A stretch of DNA of 64,000 bases, from positions 1 to 64,000 of the forward strand of contig JABFRO010000001.1 in NCBI GenBank assembly GCA_013141125.1, written 5' to 3'. The position numbers were made by a program, and so were the translations under genes. The notes under the pieces were generated by a model. That model did no database searches. It was not told the origin of the DNA and was given only the letters and a program-made list of their open reading frames with translations. The first letter of the stretch is position 1. Each line of letters starts with the position of its first letter. Shown piece after piece: positions 26,949-35,625 of this stretch. The DNA is from Methylophilaceae bacterium (lineage in GTDB: Bacteria > Pseudomonadota > Gammaproteobacteria > Burkholderiales > Methylophilaceae).

Positions 26949-27539
26949 TTACCAGTGAATACGATCTTTGCTACCGCGCCAATTGCTACGGATAAACGCA
27001 ATGATTTTCCACAAATCATCATCAGTTTTAATTAGCGTATCGGTACCAAAAGCAGGCATAGGGCCAACCACGTTTTCACGGCCTTTGCGGGTATAGCCGT
27101 CTTTTGCCAAATCCACACTGCCCAAAGTAATCAAACGGAACAAGGTGTCATCGGTATCGCCATAAACCCAGGTTTCGTTGGATAACGGAGGACACATACC
27201 GCCACCGCCATTGCCACCATGACAACCATTACAGCTGTAGCTCATATAACGTTTTTTACCTTCGGCAATCATGGCCTCATTGCCCGTGTACGGGTTTTTA
27301 AGTTCACCTTTGGGGGTTGATTTAACGCGCTCTAGCGGTGTCATGCCAACGGCAGTAACAGAGCCTGGAGCTTTGGATGCGTCGGCAGCCGGTGCGGCTA
27401 CAGCAACTGGAGTCGCCTCAACAGGTTTTGTCACTTCTGTGGTTGCTGGTTTGGCATCCGGTACAGATTCCGCTGCCACACAGCCAGCGATTAAGAAAAT
27501 GCCTAAAATTGCGGCAAGACTGACATTTAGTAACTTCAT
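26949..27539 (-). CDS. xoxG: XoxG-type c-type cytochrome, predicted lipoprotein
   Basis: 196 residues, one haem c (CNGCH, with GGNGGGGMCPPLSNETW following). It is the expected electron acceptor of XoxF, passing electrons to a class I cytochrome. The N-terminus ends in LIAGC, a lipobox, and is followed by an Ala/Pro/Thr-rich linker of about 50 residues before the haem domain (PLERVKSTP). This predicts a lipid-anchored cytochrome on a flexible tether. It is followed directly by the YHS-like gene. Confidence 0.85.
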   Translation of the reverse strand: MKLLNVSLAAILGIFLIAGCVAAESVPDAKPATTEVTKPVEATPVAVAAPAADASKAPGSVTAVGMTPLERVKSTPKGELKNPYTGNEAMIAEGKKRYMSYSCNGCHGGNGGGGMCPPLSNETWVYGDTDDTLFRLITLGSVDLAKDGYTRKGRENVVGPMPAFGTDTLIKTDDDLWKIIAFIRSNWRGSKDRIHW

Positions 27540-27605
27540 ATTAAAACCTTTCTTTAAAAATTAAAAAAACACAACTCCTACTTACTACCACCCCTACTAA
27601 AAACC

Positions 27606-27772
27606 TCCCGATGAGCAAGATACTTAATGCAGGATGTCATTCCGACGAAAGTCGGTAAAACGGCTTGGCTGAAACATCTTGCTAATTAGCAAGGTAGGAT
27701 GGGCAAAGTGCTTCACTTGCCCGGCATTTCATTGCCTCATCCGTGTGGGCAAAAGAGCGTTGCCCACCCTAC
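27606..27772. repeat. Two dispersed-repeat units in the xoxG-xoxJ gap
   Basis: The 243-base gap holds repeats only. GATGAGCAAGAT then GTCATTCCGACGAAAGTCG (about 27610-27655) recurs at 39432-39477 behind mxaI. CTTGCTAATTAGCAAG (27678-27693) is a perfect palindrome. GTAGGATGGGCAA (27694-27706) and TTGCCCACCCTAC (27760-27772) are inverted copies of the family also seen at 8516-8548. They may terminate or stabilise the xoxF-xoxJ transcript. Confidence 0.65.
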
Positions 27773-27782
27773 AAATATCCAT

Positions 27783-29429
27783 TCAACTGGACGCACTTGC
27801 ACTCGCCAGCGTTTCCAGCATTTTTATTGCGGCTGTCGCTTTGCTTTCTTCGGCAAGTTGTATCGCGGTTTTACCTTGTTTGTCTTTAAATGACTGGTTA
27901 GCACCTGACTTGATTAACAAGGAAACCACATCTGCCTTGTTCTTAGCGGCGGCTAGCATCAGCGCAGAATAGCCTTCTGTGTTACGTTTATTCACGTTTG
28001 CGCCGTATTGAAGAAGGGCTTGCGCCATGGGCAAATAGCCCGCTTTAGCCGCAATCAGCAGTGGCGTAAATTTTGAATCACCCACAGCAAAATCCACTTT
28101 TGCGCCGCCATCCAGCAAGGCAATTGCCGCCAGGGTTTTGCCTTGTTGCGCGGCAATCGCCAAAGCGGTGAAGCCACTACTATTGACGACTTCATATTTA
28201 GGACGATAAGCGGACATTGTGCGCAGCATTTTGGGTTCATTTTTCATGGCAGCATGCATGGCGGCTGTCCAGCCATCCACATCCACTACATTCACATCTG
28301 CCCCATGTTTTAACAGCGTAGCGACCAATGCTTCATGCTGATTTTGTACTGCCATCATCAAAGGCGTTTGTTTTTGCGTATCGCGGAAATTGACATCCGC
28401 CTTGCTTGCAATCAAATATGCCAAGCGATTAGGTTGATTCGCCAGCACTGCGTTGTAGAGTTGCTCGCCCAAACTTAATCCGCTGGTTAACGATGCCGCC
28501 ACTTCTGCTTTAATTTGTTCCAGCGCAGGCTCTTCTACCACCAAGCTCGTCGCCAACACGCGCTCATGCGGTTTGTAAATGCCGTGAGTGGGAATATCAC
28601 CAGAGACGATGCAAGTTTCACATTGCACCAGCGGCACACCGTAATCTTGCAAAATCTGTTTGATTTCTGCTTTTTTAGTGATCAAGGCTTTTTCCAGCTC
28701 AACTTTTAAAGCCTTGCCGTTTTTGCGTATGCCTATGCCCAAATCAAACTCCATGGGGATTTGATCCTCAAGACGATTAAGCGGCAGAATCGTCAGCGGC
28801 GCATTTTTTGCGGTTTTATACCAGCCCGCCATTGGCCCCCAGATGGCGGCAACATCAAGCTTGCCGTCTATCACTTGTTGCACATCCTGCGATGGCTGGC
28901 GTTCCGGTTTTAAATCGGCATCGTGGCTGATAGTACGGACGATGGTGTTGTTGCGGTTAATGCCACGCTCTTGCAATACTTGTCGAATCGCGGAATGCTG
29001 AAATACGCCCACTTTATACTCGTTAAGTAATTTGGCATCGTCCAGACTTTTGATGTCTATGCCTTTATCATTACGATATGCCAGTACAAAGGTGCTACGG
29101 TAGATGGGTGTGGAAGACAACATGCGCTCGTCATCAGCAGACATATCCATGAGAATGTCGCACTCGTTATTGTCAAACGTTTGCCGCGTTAGCCCGCGCT
29201 CCAGATAGGGGCGATAAAAGAACGTGGCTTGTGTACCCATGGCTTCTGCCAGCACGCTTGCAATTTTGTTTTGAAAGCCTTCACCACGTGTGTTGGAAAG
29301 CGGCATGTTGCCGGGGTCTGCACAAACGCGTAGCGGCGCCTCGCCCACAGCGTAAGCCGAAGATGACAATAGACTCATCGTCAAAACAGCCATTGTTCTA
29401 GTGAATGTTGTACTGAATTTTTTAGACAT
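27783..29429 (-). CDS. xoxJ: XoxJ/MxaJ-like binding protein fused to ankyrin repeats
   Basis: 548 residues from ATG 29429 (MSKKFSTTFTRTM, with AAGGAAATGGAA upstream). A signal peptide ends near AYAVG. Residues about 25-275 form an MxaJ/XoxJ-type family-3 solute-binding domain (LRVCADPGNMPLSN, CDILMDMSADDERML, AAIWGPMAGWY), which in XoxJ is thought to help activate XoxF. From about 320 to the end there are about five or six ankyrin repeats (NFRDTQKQTPLMMAVQNQ, DVDGWTAAMHAAM, NTEGYSALMLAAAKNKAD, DKQGKTAIQLAEES). XoxJ proteins normally end after the binding domain at about 270-300 residues, so the ankyrin part is an extra periplasmic protein-binding module. Confidence 0.85.
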   Translation of the reverse strand: MSKKFSTTFTRTMAVLTMSLLSSSAYAVGEAPLRVCADPGNMPLSNTRGEGFQNKIASVLAEAMGTQATFFYRPYLERGLTRQTFDNNECDILMDMSADDERMLSSTPIYRSTFVLAYRNDKGIDIKSLDDAKLLNEYKVGVFQHSAIRQVLQERGINRNNTIVRTISHDADLKPERQPSQDVQQVIDGKLDVAAIWGPMAGWYKTAKNAPLTILPLNRLEDQIPMEFDLGIGIRKNGKALKVELEKALITKKAEIKQILQDYGVPLVQCETCIVSGDIPTHGIYKPHERVLATSLVVEEPALEQIKAEVAASLTSGLSLGEQLYNAVLANQPNRLAYLIASKADVNFRDTQKQTPLMMAVQNQHEALVATLLKHGADVNVVDVDGWTAAMHAAMKNEPKMLRTMSAYRPKYEVVNSSGFTALAIAAQQGKTLAAIALLDGGAKVDFAVGDSKFTPLLIAAKAGYLPMAQALLQYGANVNKRNTEGYSALMLAAAKNKADVVSLLIKSGANQSFKDKQGKTAIQLAEESKATAAIKMLETLASASASS

Positions 29430-29531
29430 TTCCATTTCCTTTTTCACAAACCACAAGTCACATTCCAATCAAATGAACCCTCAGATTAAAGTTATCTGAT
29501 TGGAATAAAACCTTTTCATAAAAACACCAAA

Positions 29532-29565
29532 TGGGCTGCGCCTTCTTTATCGAAAACACAGCCCA
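29532..29565 (-). terminator. Hairpin downstream of xoxF
   Basis: TGGGCTG (29532-29538) pairs with CAGCCCA (29559-29565); read on the minus strand it follows the xoxF stop and precedes a T-rich stretch. A second inverted repeat, ATTCCAATCA/TGATTGGAAT (29462-29471, 29497-29506), lies closer to xoxJ. One or both may attenuate transcription between xoxF and xoxJ. Confidence 0.4.
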
Positions 29566-29597
29566 CCGATTTACTTCAAACTAATGCAAGCGCTTGA

Positions 29598-31505
29598 TTA
29601 ATCAAGACGGAATGTGAACAACGTACCACCTTGAGGAATCTTGTCGAGACCTGTTGCTTTGGCCATAGCCGTAGCACCAATCGCGCCGTATTTATCTTCA
29701 AAATCCAGACCTGCGGTGACCGGCAAACCAATCCAACCGCCAATACCTGTCCATACAGACACATATTGCTTGCCTTTGATTTTGTAGGTAATTGGGTTGC
29801 CGATAATGCCGGAAGCCAATTTACGGCTCCACAACACCTTGCCGGATTTACGATCTACCGCACGGAAGTCGCCTCCCAAGCTGCCGTAGAATGCCAAGCC
29901 GCCGTCAGTGACCAATGCGCCACCCCAGTTTGGATATGGATCAGGAATTTCCCAAATAGTCTTACCGGCCACTACGTCAAATTTCTTGAACTTGCCGCTA
30001 ACACCTGGTTTTTCTGGATACATATAAACGTTGGCAAACACATACACAGTCCCTTGTTGGGTATGGGTACGTTCTTGCGGTTCATCTTCCATGCACCAGT
30101 TATTGGTTGGTAGATAGAACATGTTTGGCTCTTTAGGATCAACCGCTGCAGGTTGTTGATCTTTACCACCCATGGCGGATGGGCAAGCCTGCGTGTTTAC
30201 TTCACGGTTAAACGGTGAATGCTCTTTCACCTTTTGTGGACGACCGGTTTTCAAGTCAACGTGGGTTGCCCAGTTAACTGTTACGTATTTATTCGCACGC
30301 AACAAATCACCGTTTTCACGATTAAGTACATAGGCAAAACCATTACGATCAAAGTTCACCAAGGCGTTGATTTTCTTGCCATCAATCGCCAGGTTATCCA
30401 CCAGGATATTTTCGTTGACACCGTCATAATCCCATTGGTCAAATGGCGTTTTTTGGTAAGCCCATACCAATTTGCCGGTGTCGATATTACGCGCCATGAT
30501 GGTCATGGACCATTTGTTATCGTAAGGACCTTGATTGGTTTTTGGATCAACCTTGTTGCAGTTTTCATGGGTTAATTCCTTGCCCTTCAAACCGCAACGA
30601 TAAGCTGGACTCCAGTGACCCGGGTTGCCCGTACCGGCGTACATCAAACGCAATTTAGGGTCATAACTGAACCATGCCCAAGGTGCGCCGCCACCGATTT
30701 TGTACTCATCGCCAGGGTAGGAGGCCGTACCAATGTTAGTGCCAGCTATCCCATAATGTGGGTTGGCTTTATTGGTGTCCTTATCCATACAGATGTCGGC
30801 ATCCGTCCCATTGCTATGACATTTCCAAACTTCTTTACCGGTTTTCAAGTCATAAGCCACGGTACGACCGCGCGCTGCAAATTCATCACCGCCAAAACCG
30901 GCAACCACCAAACCTTCAGCGATCATGGCCGGGCCGGAATGTGTTTCACCTTTATCAGGAAACGCATGCTTGGTCACCCAAATTTCTTTACCGGTGCTTG
31001 CATCCAGCGCAATCAAGAAGCCATCCAAGGTATGGAAAACCACTTTGCCATCGGCATAGTTCAAACCGCGATTGATGGTATCGCAACAGGCGCGAGGCAC
31101 TGCGGATTCATCACGGTCAGTCATCTTGGTGTAGTTCCACAGCTGTTTTGGATGGTCAGGGTCAGACAAATCCAAAGCCTGCACAATGTTAGGCCAACCG
31201 CTCACCATATACATCATAGGCTTGCCCGCATGCTCAACCACCACCGGCTGACCTTCATGACCGCGCAAAGTACCGCTGGATTGCGACCAGATCATTTGCA
31301 GGTTTTTTACGGTGCCGGTATTGATGTCTTTTAATTGGCTATGACGGTGCAGTGCCAGATTTTGGCCTGGTCCCGCCCAGTAATTATGATCCTGACTGCG
31401 TTTGACGATTTCATCGTTAGCCGATGCGCTGGCCGCCGCACCCAGCATGGTGAGCGCACCAAGCGCCACCAAGCCCACGCGCGTGGCAAAGTTTTTATGT
31501 TTCAT
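29598..31505 (-). CDS. xoxF: XoxF lanthanide-dependent methanol dehydrogenase
   Basis: 635 residues including a signal peptide (to ASANDEI, about 29). A PQQ eight-bladed propeller: GAPWAWFSYDP, adjacent cysteines ACCDTINRG (the vicinal disulfide under PQQ) and tryptophan-docking repeats. The active site reads W-D-Y-D-G, with catalytic Asp359 and a second Asp361 (precursor numbering), the residue that marks lanthanide-binding enzymes; MxaF in this window has Ala there. It oxidises methanol (and often formaldehyde) in the periplasm. A two-component pair lies upstream in the same direction, and xoxJ and xoxG follow. Confidence 0.95.
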   Translation of the reverse strand: MKHKNFATRVGLVALGALTMLGAAASASANDEIVKRSQDHNYWAGPGQNLALHRHSQLKDINTGTVKNLQMIWSQSSGTLRGHEGQPVVVEHAGKPMMYMVSGWPNIVQALDLSDPDHPKQLWNYTKMTDRDESAVPRACCDTINRGLNYADGKVVFHTLDGFLIALDASTGKEIWVTKHAFPDKGETHSGPAMIAEGLVVAGFGGDEFAARGRTVAYDLKTGKEVWKCHSNGTDADICMDKDTNKANPHYGIAGTNIGTASYPGDEYKIGGGAPWAWFSYDPKLRLMYAGTGNPGHWSPAYRCGLKGKELTHENCNKVDPKTNQGPYDNKWSMTIMARNIDTGKLVWAYQKTPFDQWDYDGVNENILVDNLAIDGKKINALVNFDRNGFAYVLNRENGDLLRANKYVTVNWATHVDLKTGRPQKVKEHSPFNREVNTQACPSAMGGKDQQPAAVDPKEPNMFYLPTNNWCMEDEPQERTHTQQGTVYVFANVYMYPEKPGVSGKFKKFDVVAGKTIWEIPDPYPNWGGALVTDGGLAFYGSLGGDFRAVDRKSGKVLWSRKLASGIIGNPITYKIKGKQYVSVWTGIGGWIGLPVTAGLDFEDKYGAIGATAMAKATGLDKIPQGGTLFTFRLD

Positions 31506-31677
31506 ACATCCCCCATGATTAAATTTAAGCGTGCTGTAACCTAACCCGTTTACCCGTCGATTTTGTGTGTCGGATAGCGGCTATGCACTATAGGCGGGGA
31601 CAGAGATGACTACATGAGAGTTGTTCCTGCTTAGTTACGGGAAAATTTCCATGCAAAACCGGGAATGTTGGGCGAAA

Positions 31678-32316
31678 TTATTCACTGGCTTGGGTAATGC
31701 CCATGCGTATCGCCAAGTGCACCAGCTGGCCTGTAGTTTGTACGCCGAGTTTTTGGCGTACCTGGGTTTGAACATTGGCAGCGGTTTTGTAGCCTATATG
31801 CAATTGTGTAGAAATTTCCGTTAAGGATTTGCCTTCTGCAATGCGCCGAAACACTTCAAATTCACGTGGTGATAATATTTCAACCGGATTTTTTTCCAGA
31901 GAAAATCTGTCCATGGCCAAATGCTGGGCAAGGTCATGGCTGATATAGCGGCCACCGCGCAAAATCTGCTTGATCGCTTCCAGCAATACTTCAGGCGCAT
32001 CGGTTTTAACCACGTAACCGCGCGCACCGGCTTGCATGGCGCGTGCGGCGTAAATGTTGTCGTCATGCATACTAAAAATAAGTACGCGCGCATTGGCATC
32101 GCGCATTTGTATACGCTGCAAGGCTTCCAAGCCACCTATCCCGGGCATGTCCAAATCCAGCAAAGCCATGTCGGGATGATGTTCCTGCCACAGCTGGCAG
32201 GCGCGTTCGCCGCTTTCGGCTTCTGCCACGATGTGGTAGCCCGCTTGTTCCAATAAAGTTTTCAAACCTTGCCGGACTACCGCGTGGTCGTCAGCCAGTA
32301 ATATTTTTTGTGCCAT
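31678..32316 (-). CDS. LuxR/NarL-type response regulator heading the xox cluster
   Basis: 212 residues: a receiver (LLADDHAVV, phospho-acceptor Asp54 in LLDLDMPGIGG, VVKTDAPE) and a C-terminal LuxR HTH (LSPREFEVFRRIAEGKSLTEISTQLHIGYKTAANVQTQ). The gene follows the kinase gene by 52 bases and ends 172 bases before xoxF, same strand. In other methylotrophs LuxR-type regulator MxaB and kinase MxaY control the lanthanide switch. A matching role here is inferred from position and domain type. Confidence 0.87.
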   Translation of the reverse strand: MAQKILLADDHAVVRQGLKTLLEQAGYHIVAEAESGERACQLWQEHHPDMALLDLDMPGIGGLEALQRIQMRDANARVLIFSMHDDNIYAARAMQAGARGYVVKTDAPEVLLEAIKQILRGGRYISHDLAQHLAMDRFSLEKNPVEILSPREFEVFRRIAEGKSLTEISTQLHIGYKTAANVQTQVRQKLGVQTTGQLVHLAIRMGITQASE

Positions 32317-32368
32317 TGGTTTCCTTGGATTATGCTGGGTTAGCCAGCTCTAAAAGGTTCTATGTGAA

Positions 32369-33307
32369 TTACAGCGGAAGGTTTACATGAATCTGCAAAC
32401 CGTTTTCATTGATTAGATGTAGCGTGCCGCCTGCGCCCTCAACGCGTTCGCGCATACCGGTGAGGCCAAAACCATAGCCTGATGCCGTCAATTTGAAACC
32501 CATACCGTCATCGCGTATTTGCAGCTGAACAGCGGGCCGGGTGGCGGTATCCGTGATGGCTAATGTGATGCTCACATGGCTGGCCTGTGCGTGGCGGGCA
32601 ATATTGGTGAGCGCTTCTTGCAACACGCGGAAAATTACTATATTACTGGCGTGCGAAAGGGCGTTGCAGCTTTCATCAAGCGCCAATTCGCAGTGTATAT
32701 TAAGGTGTTGTGCTTTCCATTCCTCAACCAGGGTTTTGAGCGCTTCAAGCAGGCCATGTGCATCCAGCGCCGCGTGGCGCAAGCGATGCAGCAAACCCTT
32801 CATGGCGCTTTGAATATGTGCCGTGTGCGAAATAATGCGTTGTGCATGGCTGGCCGCTTTGGCATCCGCAGTGTTAGCCAATGCTGCTGCATCCAGTCGA
32901 ATGGCGGTGAGATACTGCCCCATATCATCATGCAGTTCGCGGGCGATAAAGCGGCGCTCTTCTTCTTGTACCTGCATGGCATGGCGCGCCAGTGCCTGAT
33001 TTTCCTGCGCCAGTCGCGCCAGCGCATGTTCGGATTGGGCACGTAATTGCATTTCATTTTTAATTTCGCGCATACGCCTATGCGAAAACCAGACTGAAGC
33101 CAAAGCCAGCGCCAGCATGAGAACGGGTAACTCATCCAGCTCATAGGCATCAAGTGGAGCCGCCCAGCGTGTGAAGTGTTCCGCCAAATCAAAGATGGCC
33201 GACACCGCATAGATGACGAGAACGATAGCCGTTGCTTTAAGCAAATCACTATGTTGCTGGCTGAGGGGTTTTAAAAGGCAGAGTAATTTCACCCGCCCAA
33301 TTGTCAT
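32369..33307 (-). CDS. NarL-cognate type histidine kinase (HisKA_3)
   Basis: 312 residues. Two membrane helices (about 22-40 and 60-76), a coiled coil, then HisKA_3 with His126 (ARELHDDMGQYLTAIRLDA) and an HATPase (FRVLQEALTNIARHAQASH, LQIRDDGMGF, GYGFGLTGMRERVEGAGG). There is only a short loop outside, so no evident periplasmic sensor domain. It pairs with the adjacent LuxR-type regulator. Functionally it may resemble MxaY, but identity is not shown by sequence here. Confidence 0.87.
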   Translation of the reverse strand: MTIGRVKLLCLLKPLSQQHSDLLKATAIVLVIYAVSAIFDLAEHFTRWAAPLDAYELDELPVLMLALALASVWFSHRRMREIKNEMQLRAQSEHALARLAQENQALARHAMQVQEEERRFIARELHDDMGQYLTAIRLDAAALANTADAKAASHAQRIISHTAHIQSAMKGLLHRLRHAALDAHGLLEALKTLVEEWKAQHLNIHCELALDESCNALSHASNIVIFRVLQEALTNIARHAQASHVSITLAITDTATRPAVQLQIRDDGMGFKLTASGYGFGLTGMRERVEGAGGTLHLINENGLQIHVNLPL

Positions 33308-33392
33308 CTAACTATTCATGCATAAATAGTGAAAAATTCCCGATGCAGGTTTTTAAGCGGCATTTGTTATTGCAATATGGATGTTAAGGAGG

Positions 33393-33493
33393 CACTGATT
33401 AAGTCCAAGTTCGTCATTCCTTTGAGCGTCGGAATCCAGTGACTTAACGGCTCTGGACACCGATGCCCAAAGGTGTGACGGACTTAATCAGTG
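33393..33493. repeat. MITE-like element with perfect 14-bp terminal inverted repeats
   Basis: CACTGATTAAGTCC (33393-33406) and GGACTTAATCAGTG (33480-33493) are exact reverse complements. The interior has GTCATTCC...GGAATCCAGTGAC, the same words as the repeats at 27636 and 39460. The 283-base gap between the kinase gene and the DUF3820 gene holds only this element. Related end sequences appear at about 8-25 (minus) and 3833-3847. Confidence 0.65.
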
Positions 33494-33591
33494 TTTCTTT
33501 AATGAAGGGAGATTGTTACTTACAGGCTTTTTGGTTTGTGACCAAACAACTATTGATTATCCAATGTTGTAGAAATACGCACACCGAGCAA

Positions 33592-33804
33592 TCACCGCTT
33601 GCGCAAAGGATCAAGCAAGGCCGACAAACCGTTGTGATCCAACTCCTGCATTAGCGCCAGCAACAACCCAATCTCTCCCGGCGGAAACCCCACCCGCGCA
33701 AACCAATTAAGGTAATGCCCCGGCAAATCCGCAATCAAACGGCCTTTGTATTTGCCGAAAGGCATCTCGCGGGTGACTAGAAGTTGTAGGTGTTCGGGGT
33801 TCAT
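33592..33804 (-). CDS. DUF3820 family small protein
   Basis: 70 residues, matching DUF3820 throughout: MPFGKYKGRLIADLPGHYLNWF and GEIGLLLALMQELDHNGL. The family is widespread in proteobacteria, sometimes fused to exonucleases. It has no proven activity; a nucleic-acid-related role is suspected. It is a single gene with its own start. Confidence 0.85.
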   Translation of the reverse strand: MNPEHLQLLVTREMPFGKYKGRLIADLPGHYLNWFARVGFPPGEIGLLLALMQELDHNGLSALLDPLRKR

Positions 33805-33880
33805 TTCAATTGTGGGTTATTCGTTGATTTATTCATTAATAATTGCTTTGCCACTAACTTTAGTATTCCGTCATTCATTT

Positions 33881-34069
33881 CTAATTTTCAACAATTAGCA
33901 CTTCATTTTGGCAATCATCGCAAAAATTAACAAAAACGCGCTCTTCATCAATCATGACGATTTCAACTAAATCTAATCGGCTTTGACATTGGGGACAGCC
34001 ATCTGGTTGATCCGACATGACGAAATAAATAGCATCAGAAACACTTTCCCTAACTTTCAATGTTGTCAT
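33881..34069 (-). CDS. Small two-CxxC protein overlapping the HNH nuclease gene
   Basis: 62 residues with two zinc-type knuckles, CPQC and CDDC, about 30 apart. Its start overlaps the end of the HNH gene by four bases (ATGA-type), so it is translated together with it. The sequence around the cysteines (LDLVEIVMIDEERVFVNF) is not a family I recognise with confidence. A zinc-ribbon adaptor or regulator of the nuclease is possible. Confidence 0.7.
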   Translation of the reverse strand: MTTLKVRESVSDAIYFVMSDQPDGCPQCQSRLDLVEIVMIDEERVFVNFCDDCQNEVLIVEN

Positions 34070-34848
34070 CTTCTATTGTCTATAAAAAGCTCTTTTCTAT
34101 GCCATGTAATAAATGAAGACTGCGGCGCAAAACGTTCAGGCAATTCGATTTGTTTTCCATCCAATCGCAATAACACCTCTTTCACAAATACTTCATCGCG
34201 TCGTTTCAACTCCTCTGAAATCACAATTTTAAAATCATCGGTAAGTGTGATGAGTCCTTGATCGAAGGCTTTATCATGAATGGCTGAAAGACATAAGCCA
34301 TTGCAGGGATTGAGACGGTTAGGCTTATCTTTGCTCCACGGCACAATATGGCTTGCAATCAAAAGGCGCGGCTCTGATAGACCGGACATGCAGCACCGCC
34401 CACGATAGCTGCTCATCACCGCACGGCGAAAGAAATTTTGTTTTATGCGCTGCTCGATTAAAACTTGTCGTGTTTCACCCGTAAAATCTTCAGGTACTAA
34501 TTCAGCAATTTCCGGTTCCAAATCTTCAGTGATATTTTTGTCTAATTGTTGGCGTAGAGCTTGGCATTCAAGCGCAAGCCTTTCCCAATCCGAATGAAAT
34601 TCTGCCCAAACTTCACGATCCAACGCAGAGGTATTACCCAAACCAGCACGTCCTGTGCTGGTGATGGCAGGGTCTAGGCTTGCGATATTCAGCATTTTCA
34701 TGGCAACCGCATCAGCAGTTCGTCCAATGACCTTTGCCAATGCCTGAATTTCCTTGTTTCTCCCATCAATTTTTCCAAATGGAATCTGGCAATACAAATG
34801 AAAAGCCAACTTAACCTGTTCTTTAGTCCAAAGTCTTGAACTTGCCAT
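34066..34848 (-). CDS. HNH endonuclease
   Basis: About 260 residues from ATG 34848 (MASSRLWTKEQ); an in-frame GTG at 34884 is an alternative. The N-terminal part (QVKLAFHLYCQIPFGKID, VIGRTADAVAMKMLN) is helix-turn-helix-like. The C-terminal HNH domain has CCMSGL, LLIASHIVPWSKDK and NPCNGLCLSAIHDKAFDQG, with His in SHI, Asn in NPCNG and the final His in IHDKAFD. This class includes stand-alone restriction-like nucleases of genomic islands. It sits with a decaying toxin-antitoxin pair, as in a small defence islet. Confidence 0.85.
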   Translation of the reverse strand: MASSRLWTKEQVKLAFHLYCQIPFGKIDGRNKEIQALAKVIGRTADAVAMKMLNIASLDPAITSTGRAGLGNTSALDREVWAEFHSDWERLALECQALRQQLDKNITEDLEPEIAELVPEDFTGETRQVLIEQRIKQNFFRRAVMSSYRGRCCMSGLSEPRLLIASHIVPWSKDKPNRLNPCNGLCLSAIHDKAFDQGLITLTDDFKIVISEELKRRDEVFVKEVLLRLDGKQIELPERFAPQSSFITWHRKELFIDNRR

Positions 34849-35056
34849 ATCTTTTGGCACCTCGATAGAGACCGAAGGCACCACTTCCTTTTAGGGTAAA
34901 AGTGGAAACATGAGTTTAGCAGTTGCTTCGAGCATTGGTATAAGCGCTGCTTGTGAAAGCTGTTAATAGGCGCGAGTATCTGACATCGGAATTTTAAATG
35001 TGTCTAAGAAGCCTATCAGCAATTATGGATTTTTGCCTTCGCAACGCAACAACAAA

Positions 35057-35350
35057 TTATCGAAAGTAATTACGTCGGATTACTATCCAAATAGTGGCAA
35101 ATTCGGGGTTGCCTTCGGCGGATAAGGCTTTGTACAGGCTTATCCGCGCCAGGCCGGTATCTCTGGCCTGTTGCGTCATGTCCTTGGCGCGCGCGATGGT
35201 GCCGAGTGCTTGCGCGATAATAACCGGATCGTCAGCGGCTTCTTCAATACAGGCCTCAAGGTAGGCCGCCATATCTTCATCTGTTTTAAGATATTCGGCA
35301 GAATCATAGGGGGCTATGCCCAGTTTTTCTATTACGGTTTGCTTAATCAT
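35057..35350 (-). CDS. HigA-like addiction-module antidote protein, altered C-terminus
   Basis: 97 residues of the HTH antitoxin family found with HigB/RelE-type toxins: IAPYDSAEYLKTDEDMAAYL, AQALGTIARAKDMTQQARDTGLARISLYKALSAEGNPEF. Family members continue with a V-x-x-V-x-x-A-L-G type end. Here it runs ATIWIVIRRNYFR to the stop, so the end looks rewritten by a frameshift. GCGGATAAG...CTTATCCGC (within 35119-35148) is an inverted repeat inside the gene. Confidence 0.78.
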   Translation of the reverse strand: MIKQTVIEKLGIAPYDSAEYLKTDEDMAAYLEACIEEAADDPVIIAQALGTIARAKDMTQQARDTGLARISLYKALSAEGNPEFATIWIVIRRNYFR

Positions 35351-35420
35351 GTCTCTTCTTCAGGATGCGAGCCATTGCCAACGCTCGCTCAATATCGCGG
35401 TTTTGACTGCTTTTGTCGAA
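35341..35420 (-). pseudogene. C-terminal remnant of a RelE/HigB-type toxin
   Basis: Reading the minus strand into the antitoxin start gives DKSSQNRDIERALAMARIL before a stop overlapping the antitoxin ATG. This is the typical C-terminus of the HigB/RelE partner (GGDKSSQ-x-RDI-x-x-A). Upstream of it the match is lost, so only the last 25-30 codons survive. Confidence 0.65.
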
Positions 35421-35625
35421 ATGATGGCTTAGCCGAAGCCGTTTACTAATCAGGAAAAACCTCAAAGTGTATGAAATAAATACGCTGTGAATTCTTTCTA
35501 GCACAAGCGGGAATCATTCATCTTCACCTTATTCAGCACTAGCGCGATTATGCGGGCTGCCTTGAATTGATCAGGCAGGGCTTAGAAACTAAATCAGGAT
35601 TTGAAAATGAAACCAGGAGATGGAA
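35351..35625 (+). promoter_or_regulatory. mxaF upstream region
   Basis: After the toxin remnant, the region up to 35625 should carry the mxaF promoter. Visible elements are a small hairpin CTGCCT/AGGCAG (35557-35562, 35573-35578) in the probable leader and AGGAGA (35615-35620), spaced five bases before ATG 35626. No regulator site is recognisable. Confidence 0.4.
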
